The notes: a model not told the origin generated them from the sequence alone. A stretch of 38,920 nt of DNA from Deltaproteobacteria bacterium (GCA_023248265.1 JAHFEZ010000005.1:1-38920); one strand, 5' to 3'; shown: positions 15,694 through 28,478, numbered from the stretch's first letter. A program made the numbers and translations.

Positions 15694-18245
15694 CCGAGAG
15701 CTTCATTTCCATTATTGGAGCCAAAGAGCATAACCTCAAAAACATTTATCTTAAAATTCCTAGACAAAAATTAGTTGTCATTACGGGAGTCAGTGGTTCT
15801 GGAAAATCTTCTTTGGCTTTTGATACGCTTTATGCTGAAGGACAACGACGCTATGTTGAATCTCTTTCAACCTATGCCCGTCAGTTTCTAGAGCTTATGG
15901 CAAAGCCCGATGTAGAATCTATCGACGGTCTTTCTCCTGCGATTGCCATCGAACAGCGTACGGCTTCTAAAAACCCCCGCTCTACGGTTGGAACCGTCAC
16001 AGAAATTTATGATTACTTGCGCCTTCTCTTTGCTCGTATTGGAAAAGCCCTGTGTCCTAATTGCCATAAAGAAATTTCCTCCCAGTCCATAGATCAAATG
16101 ATAGACCAAATTCTAAAACGTCCTGCTGGAGAAAAAATAAATATTTTAGCCCCCCTTGTTCGAAATCGAAAAGGAGAATATCAAAAAGAGCTCTATGATC
16201 TGCGGCAGCAAGGGTTTATTAAAGTTAAAATTGATGGGGAATCCTTTGATCTTTCTCAATCTATTCATTTAGACAAAAATAAAAAGCATTCGATAGATGT
16301 CACTGTGGATCGCCTGATTCTCAAAGAAAACATCCATGCACGTCTTTCTCAATCCCTTGAAACCGCACTTACTTTGGCAGACGGCCTTGTGAAAATAGAA
16401 TTTTTAGATGAACCAGGAGAATTGCTTTTAAGTTCTCGCTTTGCATGCCAGGAGTGTGGGGCCAGTCTTCCAGAACTCGAACCCCGTCTTTTTTCTTTCA
16501 ATAGTTCCTCTGGGGCATGCCAGGAGTGTGGGGGCCTTGGGTTTAAAGACATTACCTCCGAAGTAGAAAAAATATTAGAAAGCGGTACTCCCGAGGATCT
16601 AGAAGAAGTAGATTTTTTTCATGAGACGCCCTGCTCCAGTTGTCATGGAAGTCGTCTGAAAAAAGAAGCTTTAAGTATTAGAATCAAAGACAAAACTATT
16701 TTTGATCTCTGCCAACTTTCTTTATTTCAAGCCCTCGAATTTTTCAAAAGCTTGAATCTGGCACCGCGAGAATATTCTATTGCAGAGCGCATGCTTAAAG
16801 AAATTACAGAACGCCTTTCTTTTCTCATAAATGTAGGCGTGGGATATCTGGCCTTAGGTCGTCTTTCCGCAACTTTGTCTGGGGGAGAGGCCCAGCGGAT
16901 TCGGCTGGCCACCCAAATTGGTTCTGCATTAACCGGCGTCCTTTATATTTTAGACGAGCCTAGTATTGGCCTTCATCTCAAAGACAATCAAAAGCTTATT
17001 GCCGCGCTTAAGGCCCTTCGGGATCAAGGCAACACCATTTTAGTTGTAGAACACGATGAAGAAACCATTCGTTCTGCAGACCACATCATTGATATGGGGC
17101 CCGGGGCTGGCGTCCATGGGGGATCTCTTGTTTCCCAGGGAACGCTTTCGCACATCATGAAAGATCCCCTCTCTTTAACAGGAGCCTATCTGAATAAACA
17201 AAAATTTATTCCTATTCCCACCCGTCGTAGAAGGCCCACCCAGCTTTTCTTAGAATTAGATGAAGCCCAAGAAAATAATCTTAAAAATGTCTCCCTTAAA
17301 ATTCCTCTGGGGCTTTTCATTTGTGTCACCGGTGTTTCTGGGTCTGGAAAAAGCTCTCTCATTTTAGACACTCTCTATCGCGCCTTAGCCAACCATCTTT
17401 ATAAGGCCCATCTTAGGGTTGGAAAATATAAAAACTTACGCGGCATAGAACACATCGACTCTGTCATCGATATCGATCAATCTCCCATTGGACGAACTCC
17501 CCGATCTAATCCTGCCACCTATACGGGTATTTTTTCTCTGGTTAGAAATTTTTTTGCTGGGCTACCAGAATCCAAAGTGCGCGGTTATACCCCGGGGCGT
17601 TACTCTTTTAATGTGTCTGGGGGGCGCTGTGAATCGTGCGGGGGAGCAGGGCTTATTAAAATTGAAATGCATTTTTTGCCCAATGTATACGTACCATGCG
17701 ATCTTTGCCAAGGCCAAAGATACAACAGGGAAACCTTGGAAATTCGCTATAAAGAAAAAAATATTTCTGATGTTTTGTCCATGCCCATTGAAGAAGCCTT
17801 AGAATTTTTTAATCGTATTCCTCAAATTAAATCTAAACTGCAAACGTTGCTAGATGTTGGCATGGGCTATGTTCAGCTGGGACAACAAGCCACAACCCTT
17901 TCTGGAGGCGAAGCCCAGCGAATTAAGCTGGCACGTGAGTTGAGTAAAAGAAGTACAGGAAAAACGCTCTTCATTCTGGATGAGCCCACAACAGGCCTAC
18001 ATTTTGAAGATATTCAAAAACTTCTTAAAGTGCTCCATCAATTGGTGGAGCTTGGAAATACGGTTGTCGTCATCGAACACAACTTAGAAGTTATTAAGTC
18101 CAGCGACCACATTATAGATATGGGCCCCGAGGGCGGAGAAAAGGGTGGTTTTATTCTGGCTGAAGGTTCTCCAGAAGAACTGGCCCAACATCCTTCTTCT
18201 CTAACAGGACAATTTTTAAAAAACGTCTTAAATTTTCCCAGCTAA
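15690..18245 (+). CDS. uvrA: Excinuclease ABC subunit A with reduced insertion domain
   Basis: UvrA is the DNA-damage sensor of nucleotide excision repair; the dimer loads UvrB. Seen here are two ABC ATPase halves, each with Walker A GVSGSGKSS (about residues 32 and 548) and signature LSGGEAQR (about 395 and 737). The UvrB-binding region lies at about 115-245. The zinc modules are CQECGASL...CQECGG (about 253-282), CSSCHGSRL (about 314) and CESCGG...CDLCQGQRYNRETLE. The protein has 851 residues against about 940 usually. The missing part lies between the first zinc module and CSSC, where only about 30 residues replace the insertion domain. Its 3' end overlaps atpE by 18 bases, convergently. 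Confidence 0.95.
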   Translation: MTESFISIIGAKEHNLKNIYLKIPRQKLVVITGVSGSGKSSLAFDTLYAEGQRRYVESLSTYARQFLELMAKPDVESIDGLSPAIAIEQRTASKNPRSTVGTVTEIYDYLRLLFARIGKALCPNCHKEISSQSIDQMIDQILKRPAGEKINILAPLVRNRKGEYQKELYDLRQQGFIKVKIDGESFDLSQSIHLDKNKKHSIDVTVDRLILKENIHARLSQSLETALTLADGLVKIEFLDEPGELLLSSRFACQECGASLPELEPRLFSFNSSSGACQECGGLGFKDITSEVEKILESGTPEDLEEVDFFHETPCSSCHGSRLKKEALSIRIKDKTIFDLCQLSLFQALEFFKSLNLAPREYSIAERMLKEITERLSFLINVGVGYLALGRLSATLSGGEAQRIRLATQIGSALTGVLYILDEPSIGLHLKDNQKLIAALKALRDQGNTILVVEHDEETIRSADHIIDMGPGAGVHGGSLVSQGTLSHIMKDPLSLTGAYLNKQKFIPIPTRRRRPTQLFLELDEAQENNLKNVSLKIPLGLFICVTGVSGSGKSSLILDTLYRALANHLYKAHLRVGKYKNLRGIEHIDSVIDIDQSPIGRTPRSNPATYTGIFSLVRNFFAGLPESKVRGYTPGRYSFNVSGGRCESCGGAGLIKIEMHFLPNVYVPCDLCQGQRYNRETLEIRYKEKNISDVLSMPIEEALEFFNRIPQIKSKLQTLLDVGMGYVQLGQQATTLSGGEAQRIKLARELSKRSTGKTLFILDEPTTGLHFEDIQKLLKVLHQLVELGNTVVVIEHNLEVIKSSDHIIDMGPEGGEKGGFILAEGSPEELAQHPSSLTGQFLKNVLNFPS

Positions 18246-18566
18246 CGTGAAGGCGATCACCAGAGCATAAATCACCAAAGATTCAATCAGCGCTAAACCA
18301 ATGATCATGGGAACAAAAATCTTATCTGATGCTCCTGGATTTCTTGCAATGCCTTCCAAGGCTGAGGCCGCGGCCCGTCCTTGACCTAAGGCTCCGCCAA
18401 AAGATGCCAGGCCAATCCCAATCCCTGCTGCCAGAGCCAAGGCTGCTTTCACAAATATATCTGCTTGTTGAGAAGGGGCCGCTCCATGTTCTTGGGCAAA
18501 TGCCAACGCTCCAAAAAGATTCGTCATTAAAAAGGCATATGCCATGAGTGTTATTTTTCGTATCAT
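18228..18566 (-). CDS. atpE: F1Fo ATP synthase subunit c with signal peptide
   Basis: It forms the membrane rotor ring. Residues about 1-25 look like a signal peptide (ending GALAFAQ), which is unusual but seen in some deltaproteobacteria. The mature hairpin has helix 1 with GGALGQGRAAASALEG, the polar loop ARNP, and helix 2 with the ion-carrying Glu95 in LALIESLVIYALV. Gln62, Glu95, Ser96 and Tyr100 match, with identical spacing, Gln32, Glu65, Ser66 and Tyr70 of the Na+-binding Ilyobacter ring; Thr67 is replaced by Leu97. The start is set by AAAGGAG seven bases upstream. It is the last gene of the atpZ-atpI-atpB-atpE block; atpF, H, A, G, D and C are not in the window. Confidence 0.95.
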   Translation of the reverse strand: MIRKITLMAYAFLMTNLFGALAFAQEHGAAPSQQADIFVKAALALAAGIGIGLASFGGALGQGRAAASALEGIARNPGASDKIFVPMIIGLALIESLVIYALVIAFTLAGKI

Positions 18567-18578
18567 ACTATTCTCCTT

Positions 18579-19274
18579 TCAGTGATCATGTGCTGTTGCT
18601 AACGAAATATATACCATCGATAGCAACGTAAAGACAAAAGCTTGAATGACTGAAACAAATAAACCTAAAAACAAAAATATAACAGGAACTCCAATCGGAA
18701 CCAGATGAGAAAAGATTCCCAACACCAAATGATCTCCAGAAATATTTCCAAAAAGACGAATGCTCAAAGAAGCAGGGCGCACCAAATGGCTAATAACTTC
18801 AATCACAACCATAATGGGCGCTAACCACCAAATAGGCCCCATAAAATGTTTAAGATAGGCTATCCCATGAGCCTTAAATCCTTGATAGTTATAAAAAATA
18901 AATACCGTTAACGCACACGCTGCATTCGTATTGAGATTATCTGTCGGAGGCAAAAATCCTGGGATAAGTCCCATGAGATTTGACAAAAGAATATAAATAA
19001 AAAGAGACGCCATAAGGGGGAAAAATCTCTTCCCATCGTGATGGCCCATCACAGACTCTGCCAAAGCTAAAAGTTTTTCAACAGCAACATCAAAAAGAGT
19101 CAGCAGTGAAAAATGCTCGTCTGGAATAAGATACGTGGCTCTCTTTTGAAGAGCTCTATTTACAAGCAAAGAAAGAAACGCAATGATAGAAAAAATCATG
19201 AGAGATCCCGCCACCCAATGCGGCAGGTGCTTTAGTCCAGGAATGAATTGAAACCAAGTAAAGCCGTGTTCCAT
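18579..19274 (-). CDS. atpB: F1Fo ATP synthase subunit a
   Basis: Subunit a is the stator channel that passes ions to the c-ring. The 231-residue protein has about five or six transmembrane helices and the invariant Arg in the segment RPASLSIRLFGNISGDH, preceded by LVVIEVISHLVRP-like helix 4 residues. LMGLIPGFLPPTDNLN marks the conserved earlier loop. The length is normal for the compact bacterial form. It starts one base after the atpI stop and ends 12 bases before atpE, within which lies the strong atpE ribosome-binding site; this fits the higher stoichiometry needed for subunit c. Confidence 0.96.
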   Translation of the reverse strand: MEHGFTWFQFIPGLKHLPHWVAGSLMIFSIIAFLSLLVNRALQKRATYLIPDEHFSLLTLFDVAVEKLLALAESVMGHHDGKRFFPLMASLFIYILLSNLMGLIPGFLPPTDNLNTNAACALTVFIFYNYQGFKAHGIAYLKHFMGPIWWLAPIMVVIEVISHLVRPASLSIRLFGNISGDHLVLGIFSHLVPIGVPVIFLFLGLFVSVIQAFVFTLLSMVYISLATAHDH

Positions 19275-19275
19275 C

Positions 19276-19644
19276 TTAAGATAAAAAAATATGTTTTAGT
19301 CCTAACATCATCATAGATATTACTAAGGTGGACATTCCTATCAATAAACCCCCCATATGTAAATTAAAATAAATGATAGAAAGCCCCACAGATACAAACA
19401 ATAACAAATACTTAAATACAAGCGCCATTCCTAATTTAAGTTTTCCAACCTGCCCAGATGATTGTTTTTGAAAAGCTTTTAAAATAACTTTTTTTAAGAC
19501 CCAAAAGTTAGCTGCAGCAATCAAAAAACCTATTAAAATTGAAAGGCTCAGCCTCCACGACATCCAATAAAGACTGACCAATAAAAGTCCCGCGCCCATC
19601 AGCCCATTTGTTTTTTCAATCCAAAGTAAATCTTGCTCTTTCAT
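19276..19644 (-). CDS. atpI: ATP synthase protein I (AtpI-like)
   Basis: This 122-residue membrane protein has four hydrophobic segments (about 14-30, 34-52, 72-92, 97-118) and a GKLKLGMALVFKYLLLF motif area typical of the AtpI family (PF03899-type). AtpI helps assemble the c-ring and, with AtpZ, has been proposed to form a Ca2+/Mg2+ channel in alkaliphilic Bacillus. Its position directly upstream of atpB is the standard location. The sequence is weakly conserved, so the call rests on length, topology and context. Confidence 0.8.
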   Translation of the reverse strand: MKEQDLLWIEKTNGLMGAGLLLVSLYWMSWRLSLSILIGFLIAAANFWVLKKVILKAFQKQSSGQVGKLKLGMALVFKYLLLFVSVGLSIIYFNLHMGGLLIGMSTLVISMMMLGLKHIFLS

Positions 19645-19666
19645 CGTAATGCCTCTGTGACGGCTT

Positions 19667-19891
19667 TTATTTTAAAAATCTTTTGGTATCCACATAAAAT
19701 TTATAAATACCCATGCCAAACCCTAAAAGCGCTCCAAGCGCTACGCCCACATTGCCATGGCCCACTACTTTTCGATCCAAATAATCTCCAACTCCCATGC
19801 CCACAATAACAAAAATAACAATTTCTAAAACCAGAAACGTTACGGTAGCATATTTTCTAAAATATTGGGCCCTACGATCATCATCTTTCAT
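19667..19891 (-). CDS. AtpZ/AtpI-like small Fo-associated membrane protein
   Basis: This 74-residue protein has a charged N terminus (MKDDDRRAQYFRKYA) and two transmembrane helices (about 16-35 and 46-64). Between them is GDYLDRKVVG, and the end reads FGMGIYKFYVDTKRFLK. This matches the AtpZ/F0F1-ATPase subunit family (PF09527-type), which associates with the synthase during assembly and is implicated in Mg2+/Ca2+ transport with AtpI. It overlaps the hemL stop by four bases (ATGA), so it is translationally coupled to the heme gene, and is followed 22 bases later by atpI. Confidence 0.78.
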   Translation of the reverse strand: MKDDDRRAQYFRKYATVTFLVLEIVIFVIVGMGVGDYLDRKVVGHGNVGVALGALLGFGMGIYKFYVDTKRFLK

Positions 19892-21213
19892 AGGAAATAA
19901 TGCCTCATGCTCTCTAAAACAATATCCAACTCTTTTTTGGAATGAGAAAGAGAAATAAAATTAGCCTCAAACTGAGAAGGGGGCAAATAAATTCCTTTTT
20001 GAAGCATGGCATGGAAAAAACGTGCGTAAGCTTGGGTATCTGAAAGCATCGCACTATAAAAATTTGTTACTTTTGAGGGATTAAAAAAGAGAGTAAACAT
20101 CCCCGTTGTCCAATTCAACTGACATGGGCTCTGGGCCTTTTGAAGAATATTTTGGAGCCTTTCACAAAAATAGGTTGTCTTTGCCTTTAGCCTTCCATAG
20201 GTTCCTCTTTGAAAAAGTTCTCGAAGAGTCGCCAATCCCGCAGCCATAGCCAAGGGGTTTCCTGAAAGCGTTCCTGCTTGATACACGCCTCCTTCGGGGG
20301 AAAGATGGTGCATAATATCTTTTCGTCCTCCATAGGCGCCCACCGGAAGTCCTCCACCTATAATTTTTCCAAGACAAGTTAGATCTGGGCTAATTCCATA
20401 TATTTTTTGGGCGCCGCCTAGGGCCACTCGAAAACCTGTAATCACTTCATCAAAAATTAAAAGAGCGCCTGAGTCCTGGCAAAACTTTTGAAGCTTTTGA
20501 AGAAAGTTTTTTTGAGGAAGCACTACCCCCATATTGGCTGCAATAGGCTCTACAATGACGGCTGCAATCTCTTTTCCTTCTTGGGAAAAAACTTCTTCTA
20601 ATTCCTCATCGTCGTTAAATTCTACCACTCTTGTTTTTTCTACAACTGCCAAAGGAATACCCTGGCTCGTTGGAACACCGAAGGTTGCACCCCCAGAACC
20701 TGCCTTGACCAATAAAGAATCCGTGTGACCATGATAACAGCCTGAAAATTTTAAAATCTTTTCCCTCTGTGTAAATCCTCTGGCCAATCGAATGGCGCTT
20801 TGCGTAGCTTCGGTACCAGAATTTACAAATCTTATTTTTTGGAGCGAAGGATATGCTTTTTGGAGCTCTCTGGCCAAAAGATATTCTGCCTTTGTGGGCG
20901 CCCCAAAACTTGTCCCCTGAGATGCGGCCTCGCAAATAGCCTTCACAATAGAAGGATGACTGTGGCCTAAAATAAGAGCTCCCCACGAATTTACAAAATC
21001 AATATAGCCACACCCATCTTCATCATAGAGCCTGGCCCCGCAGGCCCTTTTAATAATCGGTGGCGATCCCCCTACAGATCTGAAGGCCCTAACAGGACTA
21101 TTCACGCCCCCGACTAAAAGTGTTTGAGATTTTTTAAAGATCTCGTATGAGTTCTTTGGTGAGTTCTTTTGCGATTTTCTTTGAGACTTCTTTTGGGGCT
21201 TCTTAGACTTCAT
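19888..21213 (-). CDS. hemL: Glutamate-1-semialdehyde 2,1-aminomutase
   Basis: HemL converts glutamate-1-semialdehyde to 5-aminolevulinate in the C5 (glutamyl-tRNA) route to heme and uses PLP. Seen are the N-terminal LVGGVNSPVRAF, the cofactor-phosphate segment NSGTEATQSAIRLAR, CYHGHTD, the PLP Asp motif LIFDEVITGFR, and the Schiff-base Lys in TCLGKIIGGGLPVGAYGG (about residue 282). The first about 22 residues are a Lys/Ser/Gln-rich extension ([19 protein letters not shown]) built of short repeats. I chose the ATG at 21213, which overlaps the gyrA stop; an in-frame start at 21228 would add five residues. The enzyme is cytoplasmic. It couples gyrA to the atp genes in one run. Confidence 0.95.
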   Translation of the reverse strand: MKSKKPQKKSQRKSQKNSPKNSYEIFKKSQTLLVGGVNSPVRAFRSVGGSPPIIKRACGARLYDEDGCGYIDFVNSWGALILGHSHPSIVKAICEAASQGTSFGAPTKAEYLLARELQKAYPSLQKIRFVNSGTEATQSAIRLARGFTQREKILKFSGCYHGHTDSLLVKAGSGGATFGVPTSQGIPLAVVEKTRVVEFNDDEELEEVFSQEGKEIAAVIVEPIAANMGVVLPQKNFLQKLQKFCQDSGALLIFDEVITGFRVALGGAQKIYGISPDLTCLGKIIGGGLPVGAYGGRKDIMHHLSPEGGVYQAGTLSGNPLAMAAGLATLRELFQRGTYGRLKAKTTYFCERLQNILQKAQSPCQLNWTTGMFTLFFNPSKVTNFYSAMLSDTQAYARFFHAMLQKGIYLPPSQFEANFISLSHSKKELDIVLESMRHYFL

Positions 21214-23689
21214 CGTCCTGTTCAACAACAGGAGCTACGGCCACTACACGCTCGCCCTCTGAAAGATTAATCAGGCGCACACCTTGAGTATTTCGACCTA
21301 TGACAGAAATTCCCTTGGCTTGCATTCGGATCACTTGGCCCTGATCTGTGATAATCATTACATCCATTTCATCTTGGGCCTCGATCATGCCCACCACTCG
21401 ACCATTTCGATCTGTCGTTTTAATGGTAATGATTCCTTTTCCTGCTCGGGATTGAGAACGATACTCCTCAGCGTCTGTTCGTTTACCATATCCATTTTCC
21501 GTCACCGTTAAAATCTTTGCCTTGCTTTGAGGGGCCAAGACTTCCATCCCCACTACCAGATCTCCTTTTCCAAGCGTAATTCCTTTAACCCCTCGAGCGA
21601 TGCGTCCCGTGGAGCGAACTTGCGCCTCATGGAAACGAATAGATTGTCCCTCCGCCGTGGATAAGAAAATATCATGTTTTCCATCTGTCAGCTCTACAGA
21701 AATTAACACGTCTCCTTCGTCCACAGAAATGGCCCGAATACCCCCTGTACGAATATTGCTGTATTCCATCAGCTCTGTTTTTTTAACCACACCATTTCTC
21801 GTGGCCATCACCACAAATTTTCCTTCCTCAAATTTTTCTATAGGTAATATGGCTCTTACTTTTTCATTGGGCGCTAAATTTAAAAGGTTCACAATCGCCT
21901 TTCCTTTTGCTGCACGTCCTACCTCAGGAATTTCATGAACTCTCAGCCAATAGAGTTTTCCAAGGCTTGTAAAACAAAGTACGTAGCTGTGGGTGGTAGC
22001 GGTAAAAAGATTTTCAACAAAATCTTCTTCCCGCGTTTCCATTCCTTTGACTCCCTTGCCTCCTCTACGCTGTGCACGATAGGCATCCACGGGTAGACGC
22101 TTGACGTAGCCTGAGTGGGTAATGGTCACCACCACATCTTCTTTTTCAATTAAGTCTTCAAGCGAGACTTCTTCTGCGCGTGCAATAATCTTTGTTTTAC
22201 GTTTGTCTCCATGGGCCGTAGAGATTTCCTCGAGTTCTTTTTTAATAATTCCAAATACAAGCTTATCATCGGCCAAAATATCTTTCAGATCTTTAATGAG
22301 CTTTAACGTGTCTTTATGTTCTTGAATGATTTTATCTCTCTCTAGACCTGTTAGCCGCTGCAACTTTAAATCCAAAATAGCTTGAGCCTGGATTTCTGAA
22401 AGCTGATAGGCTTTTATCAAATTTTGTTTGGCAGCTTCGGGCTCTTTGGCTTTTTTAATCAGCGCAACCACTTCATCAATATTTTCTATCGCCACTTTTA
22501 GTCCCTCTAACACATGCGCTCTTTCTTGTGCTTTTCTCAAATCAAAGGCCGTTCTTCGAACCACCACTTCTTTTCTGTGGGCAATAAAAAGCTGAAGCAT
22601 TTCTTTGAGGTTTAAGATTTTAGGAACATAGTTATCCAATGACAGCATAATAATGCCAAAAGAAGATTGAAGCTGTGTGAGCTTAAAGAGTTGGTTCATT
22701 ACAACGCCTGCAATGCTTCCTTTTTTGAGATCAAAAACGATTCTCATGCCAGTTCTATCCGATTCATCTCGAATGTCTGAAATGGCTTCAATTTTTCGGT
22801 TTCGAACAAGGTCAGCTACGCCTTCAATAAGCCTTGCTTTATTGACCAGATAAGGCAACTCCGAAACAATAATGCTTTGTTTGTCGCCCTTTTTCTCCTC
22901 AATTTCAACCTTGGCCCGCATTTGAATAATGCCTCGCCCCTGGGTATAGGCTTCCTTAAGACCAGATTTTCCATAAATAAATCCTGCGGTTGGAAAATCG
23001 GGTCCTGGAATAATTTTTAAAAGCTCTTCAATTGGCGCATCGGGACGATCAATAAGCGTCATACATCCTTGAATTACTTCTGTGAGATTGTGGGGAGGAA
23101 TATTGGTGGCCATTCCAACCGCTATCCCAGAAGACCCATTGATCAAAAGATTTGGAATTTTAGAGGGAAATACCAGGGGTTCTTTTAAAGAACCATCGTA
23201 GTTGGGCCCAAAATCAACCGTTTCTTTTTCAAGATCGGCCAAAAGCTCTTCTGCAATCTTGGCCATCCGAACTTCGGTATAGCGCATGTGGGCGGCATTA
23301 TCGCCATCAATAGATCCAAAATTTCCTTGGCCATCGATCAAAGGATAGCGAAGCGAAAAGTCCTGCGCCATCCGAACAATAGTGCCATAGACCGCCGCAT
23401 CTCCATGGGGATGATATTTACCAATGATGTCTCCAACCACGCGCGCCGATTTTTTAAAGGGCTTGTTGTGATAATTGGCCAGATCATACATGGCGTACAA
23501 CGATCTTCGATGCACCGGCTTAAGTCCATCTCTCACGTCGGGCAATGCCCTTCCTACGATCACGCTCATGGCGTAATCAAGGTAGCTATTTTTCATCTCC
23601 TCATCAATCACCACAAAGGGAATAGATGCGGGAGGAGAAGTCGTTGGGGGCTTTGTTTCTTTTGACGGCGTTTCTTTTTCTTCAGACAT
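21203..23689 (-). CDS. gyrA: DNA gyrase subunit A
   Basis: GyrA carries the breakage-reunion tyrosine of gyrase, which negatively supercoils DNA. The 828-residue protein has a short Ser/Thr/Pro-rich N-terminal extension (about 24 residues), the winged-helix catalytic domain with Tyr137 in MRYTEVR, and the tower and coiled coil. The C-terminal pinwheel contains the GyrA box QRRGGKG, which separates gyrase from topoisomerase IV. In the quinolone-resistance region the sequence is [12 protein letters not shown]: Ala98 and Gly102 replace E. coli Ser83 and Asp87. It lies behind fabH rather than directly behind gyrB, and its end overlaps hemL. Confidence 0.97.
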   Translation of the reverse strand: MSEEKETPSKETKPPTTSPPASIPFVVIDEEMKNSYLDYAMSVIVGRALPDVRDGLKPVHRRSLYAMYDLANYHNKPFKKSARVVGDIIGKYHPHGDAAVYGTIVRMAQDFSLRYPLIDGQGNFGSIDGDNAAHMRYTEVRMAKIAEELLADLEKETVDFGPNYDGSLKEPLVFPSKIPNLLINGSSGIAVGMATNIPPHNLTEVIQGCMTLIDRPDAPIEELLKIIPGPDFPTAGFIYGKSGLKEAYTQGRGIIQMRAKVEIEEKKGDKQSIIVSELPYLVNKARLIEGVADLVRNRKIEAISDIRDESDRTGMRIVFDLKKGSIAGVVMNQLFKLTQLQSSFGIIMLSLDNYVPKILNLKEMLQLFIAHRKEVVVRRTAFDLRKAQERAHVLEGLKVAIENIDEVVALIKKAKEPEAAKQNLIKAYQLSEIQAQAILDLKLQRLTGLERDKIIQEHKDTLKLIKDLKDILADDKLVFGIIKKELEEISTAHGDKRKTKIIARAEEVSLEDLIEKEDVVVTITHSGYVKRLPVDAYRAQRRGGKGVKGMETREEDFVENLFTATTHSYVLCFTSLGKLYWLRVHEIPEVGRAAKGKAIVNLLNLAPNEKVRAILPIEKFEEGKFVVMATRNGVVKKTELMEYSNIRTGGIRAISVDEGDVLISVELTDGKHDIFLSTAEGQSIRFHEAQVRSTGRIARGVKGITLGKGDLVVGMEVLAPQSKAKILTVTENGYGKRTDAEEYRSQSRAGKGIITIKTTDRNGRVVGMIEAQDEMDVMIITDQGQVIRMQAKGISVIGRNTQGVRLINLSEGERVVAVAPVVEQDDEV

Positions 23690-23714
23690 GTTTTTTTACC
23701 ATCATTACCATCGG

Positions 23715-24713
23715 TTACCATCGAACTAGGGCCGAGGCCCATGTAAATCCTGAGCCAAAGGCACTCAAGCACACAAGGTCATTTTTCTTAATTTTCCCCG
23801 CCGCCCAAGCTTCGCTCAGGGCCAAAGGAATAGAAGCGGCCGTTGTATTTCCATACTTTTGAATATTGTTAAAAGTTTTTTCTTCTGGAATTCTCATTTT
23901 TTCACACACATTTTGAACAATTCTTAGATTGGCTTGATGAAAAACAAAAAGACTTACCTCTTCTTTTTGAATATGATTATGTTCCAAGGCTTCTGTAATC
24001 ACTTCCTCAAATTTTTTAACCGCCGTTACAAAAACTGCGCGTCCATTCATTTTGGGATACCAGCTTCCTTCATCTACATGTTGATGCGTAATACGTGGAT
24101 GAGATCGAGAAGAAGGCGTTTCAATCCAAAGATCTTTGGCAAATCGCCCATCGGCATGAAGGTGAGTGGATAATACCCCTCGCTTTTCTGTTTCCGGCAG
24201 AGCCCCCAAAATAGCCACCGCCGCCCCATCTCCAAAGAGGACTGTCACGTCTCTTCCTCGGGTAGCAAACTCAATTCCCGTTGAATGAACTTCTGTTCCT
24301 ACCAAAAGAATTTTTTTATACATCCCTGTTTTAATATATTGGTCTGCAATAGAAAGCCCATAAATAAACCCTGTGCATTGCTGGCGGATATCTAGGGCTG
24401 GAATATTGGAGATCCCTAGTTTTTCTTGAAGAAAACAAGCGGTGCCTGGAAAAGTATACTCTGGGCTCAGGGTACCCAAAATAATAAATTCAATGTCTTG
24501 AATTTTTAATCCTGTTCTTTGAAGCGCCATTTGAGTGGCCTCATAAGACATTTCTACGTTTCCCATGCCCTCTTCGACATAGCGACGCTCCTGAATTCCC
24601 GTTCTTTGCAAAATCCATTCATCTGTGGTGTCCATTAATTTTTCAAGATCGTGATTGGTTACAACCTTGGGAGGCACATAATGTCCAAGCCCTAAAAACA
24701 CAGTTTTATTCAT
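23715..24713 (-). CDS. fabH: 3-Oxoacyl-ACP synthase III
   Basis: FabH condenses acetyl-CoA (or another short acyl-CoA) with malonyl-ACP to start type II fatty-acid synthesis. The 332-residue protein shows the thiolase fold with the Cys-His-Asn triad: Cys in DIRQQCTGFIYGL, His in LFVFHQANLRI, and Asn in YGNTTAASIPLAL. The N-terminal GLGHYVPPKVVTN and TGIQERRYV are typical. There is no other fatty-acid gene nearby; instead fabH sits between gyrB (three bases away) and gyrA (25 bases away), an uncommon arrangement. The substrate chain preference cannot be read from the sequence. Confidence 0.95.
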   Translation of the reverse strand: MNKTVFLGLGHYVPPKVVTNHDLEKLMDTTDEWILQRTGIQERRYVEEGMGNVEMSYEATQMALQRTGLKIQDIEFIILGTLSPEYTFPGTACFLQEKLGISNIPALDIRQQCTGFIYGLSIADQYIKTGMYKKILLVGTEVHSTGIEFATRGRDVTVLFGDGAAVAILGALPETEKRGVLSTHLHADGRFAKDLWIETPSSRSHPRITHQHVDEGSWYPKMNGRAVFVTAVKKFEEVITEALEHNHIQKEEVSLFVFHQANLRIVQNVCEKMRIPEEKTFNNIQKYGNTTAASIPLALSEAWAAGKIKKNDLVCLSAFGSGFTWASALVRW

Positions 24714-24716
24714 AGA

Positions 24717-28478
<3,762 letters not shown>

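Noticed and set aside
23288-23665. 125-codon plus-strand open frame opposite gyrA
   Set aside because: It is the mirror of a conserved gyrA stretch and has a composition typical of antisense shadows.
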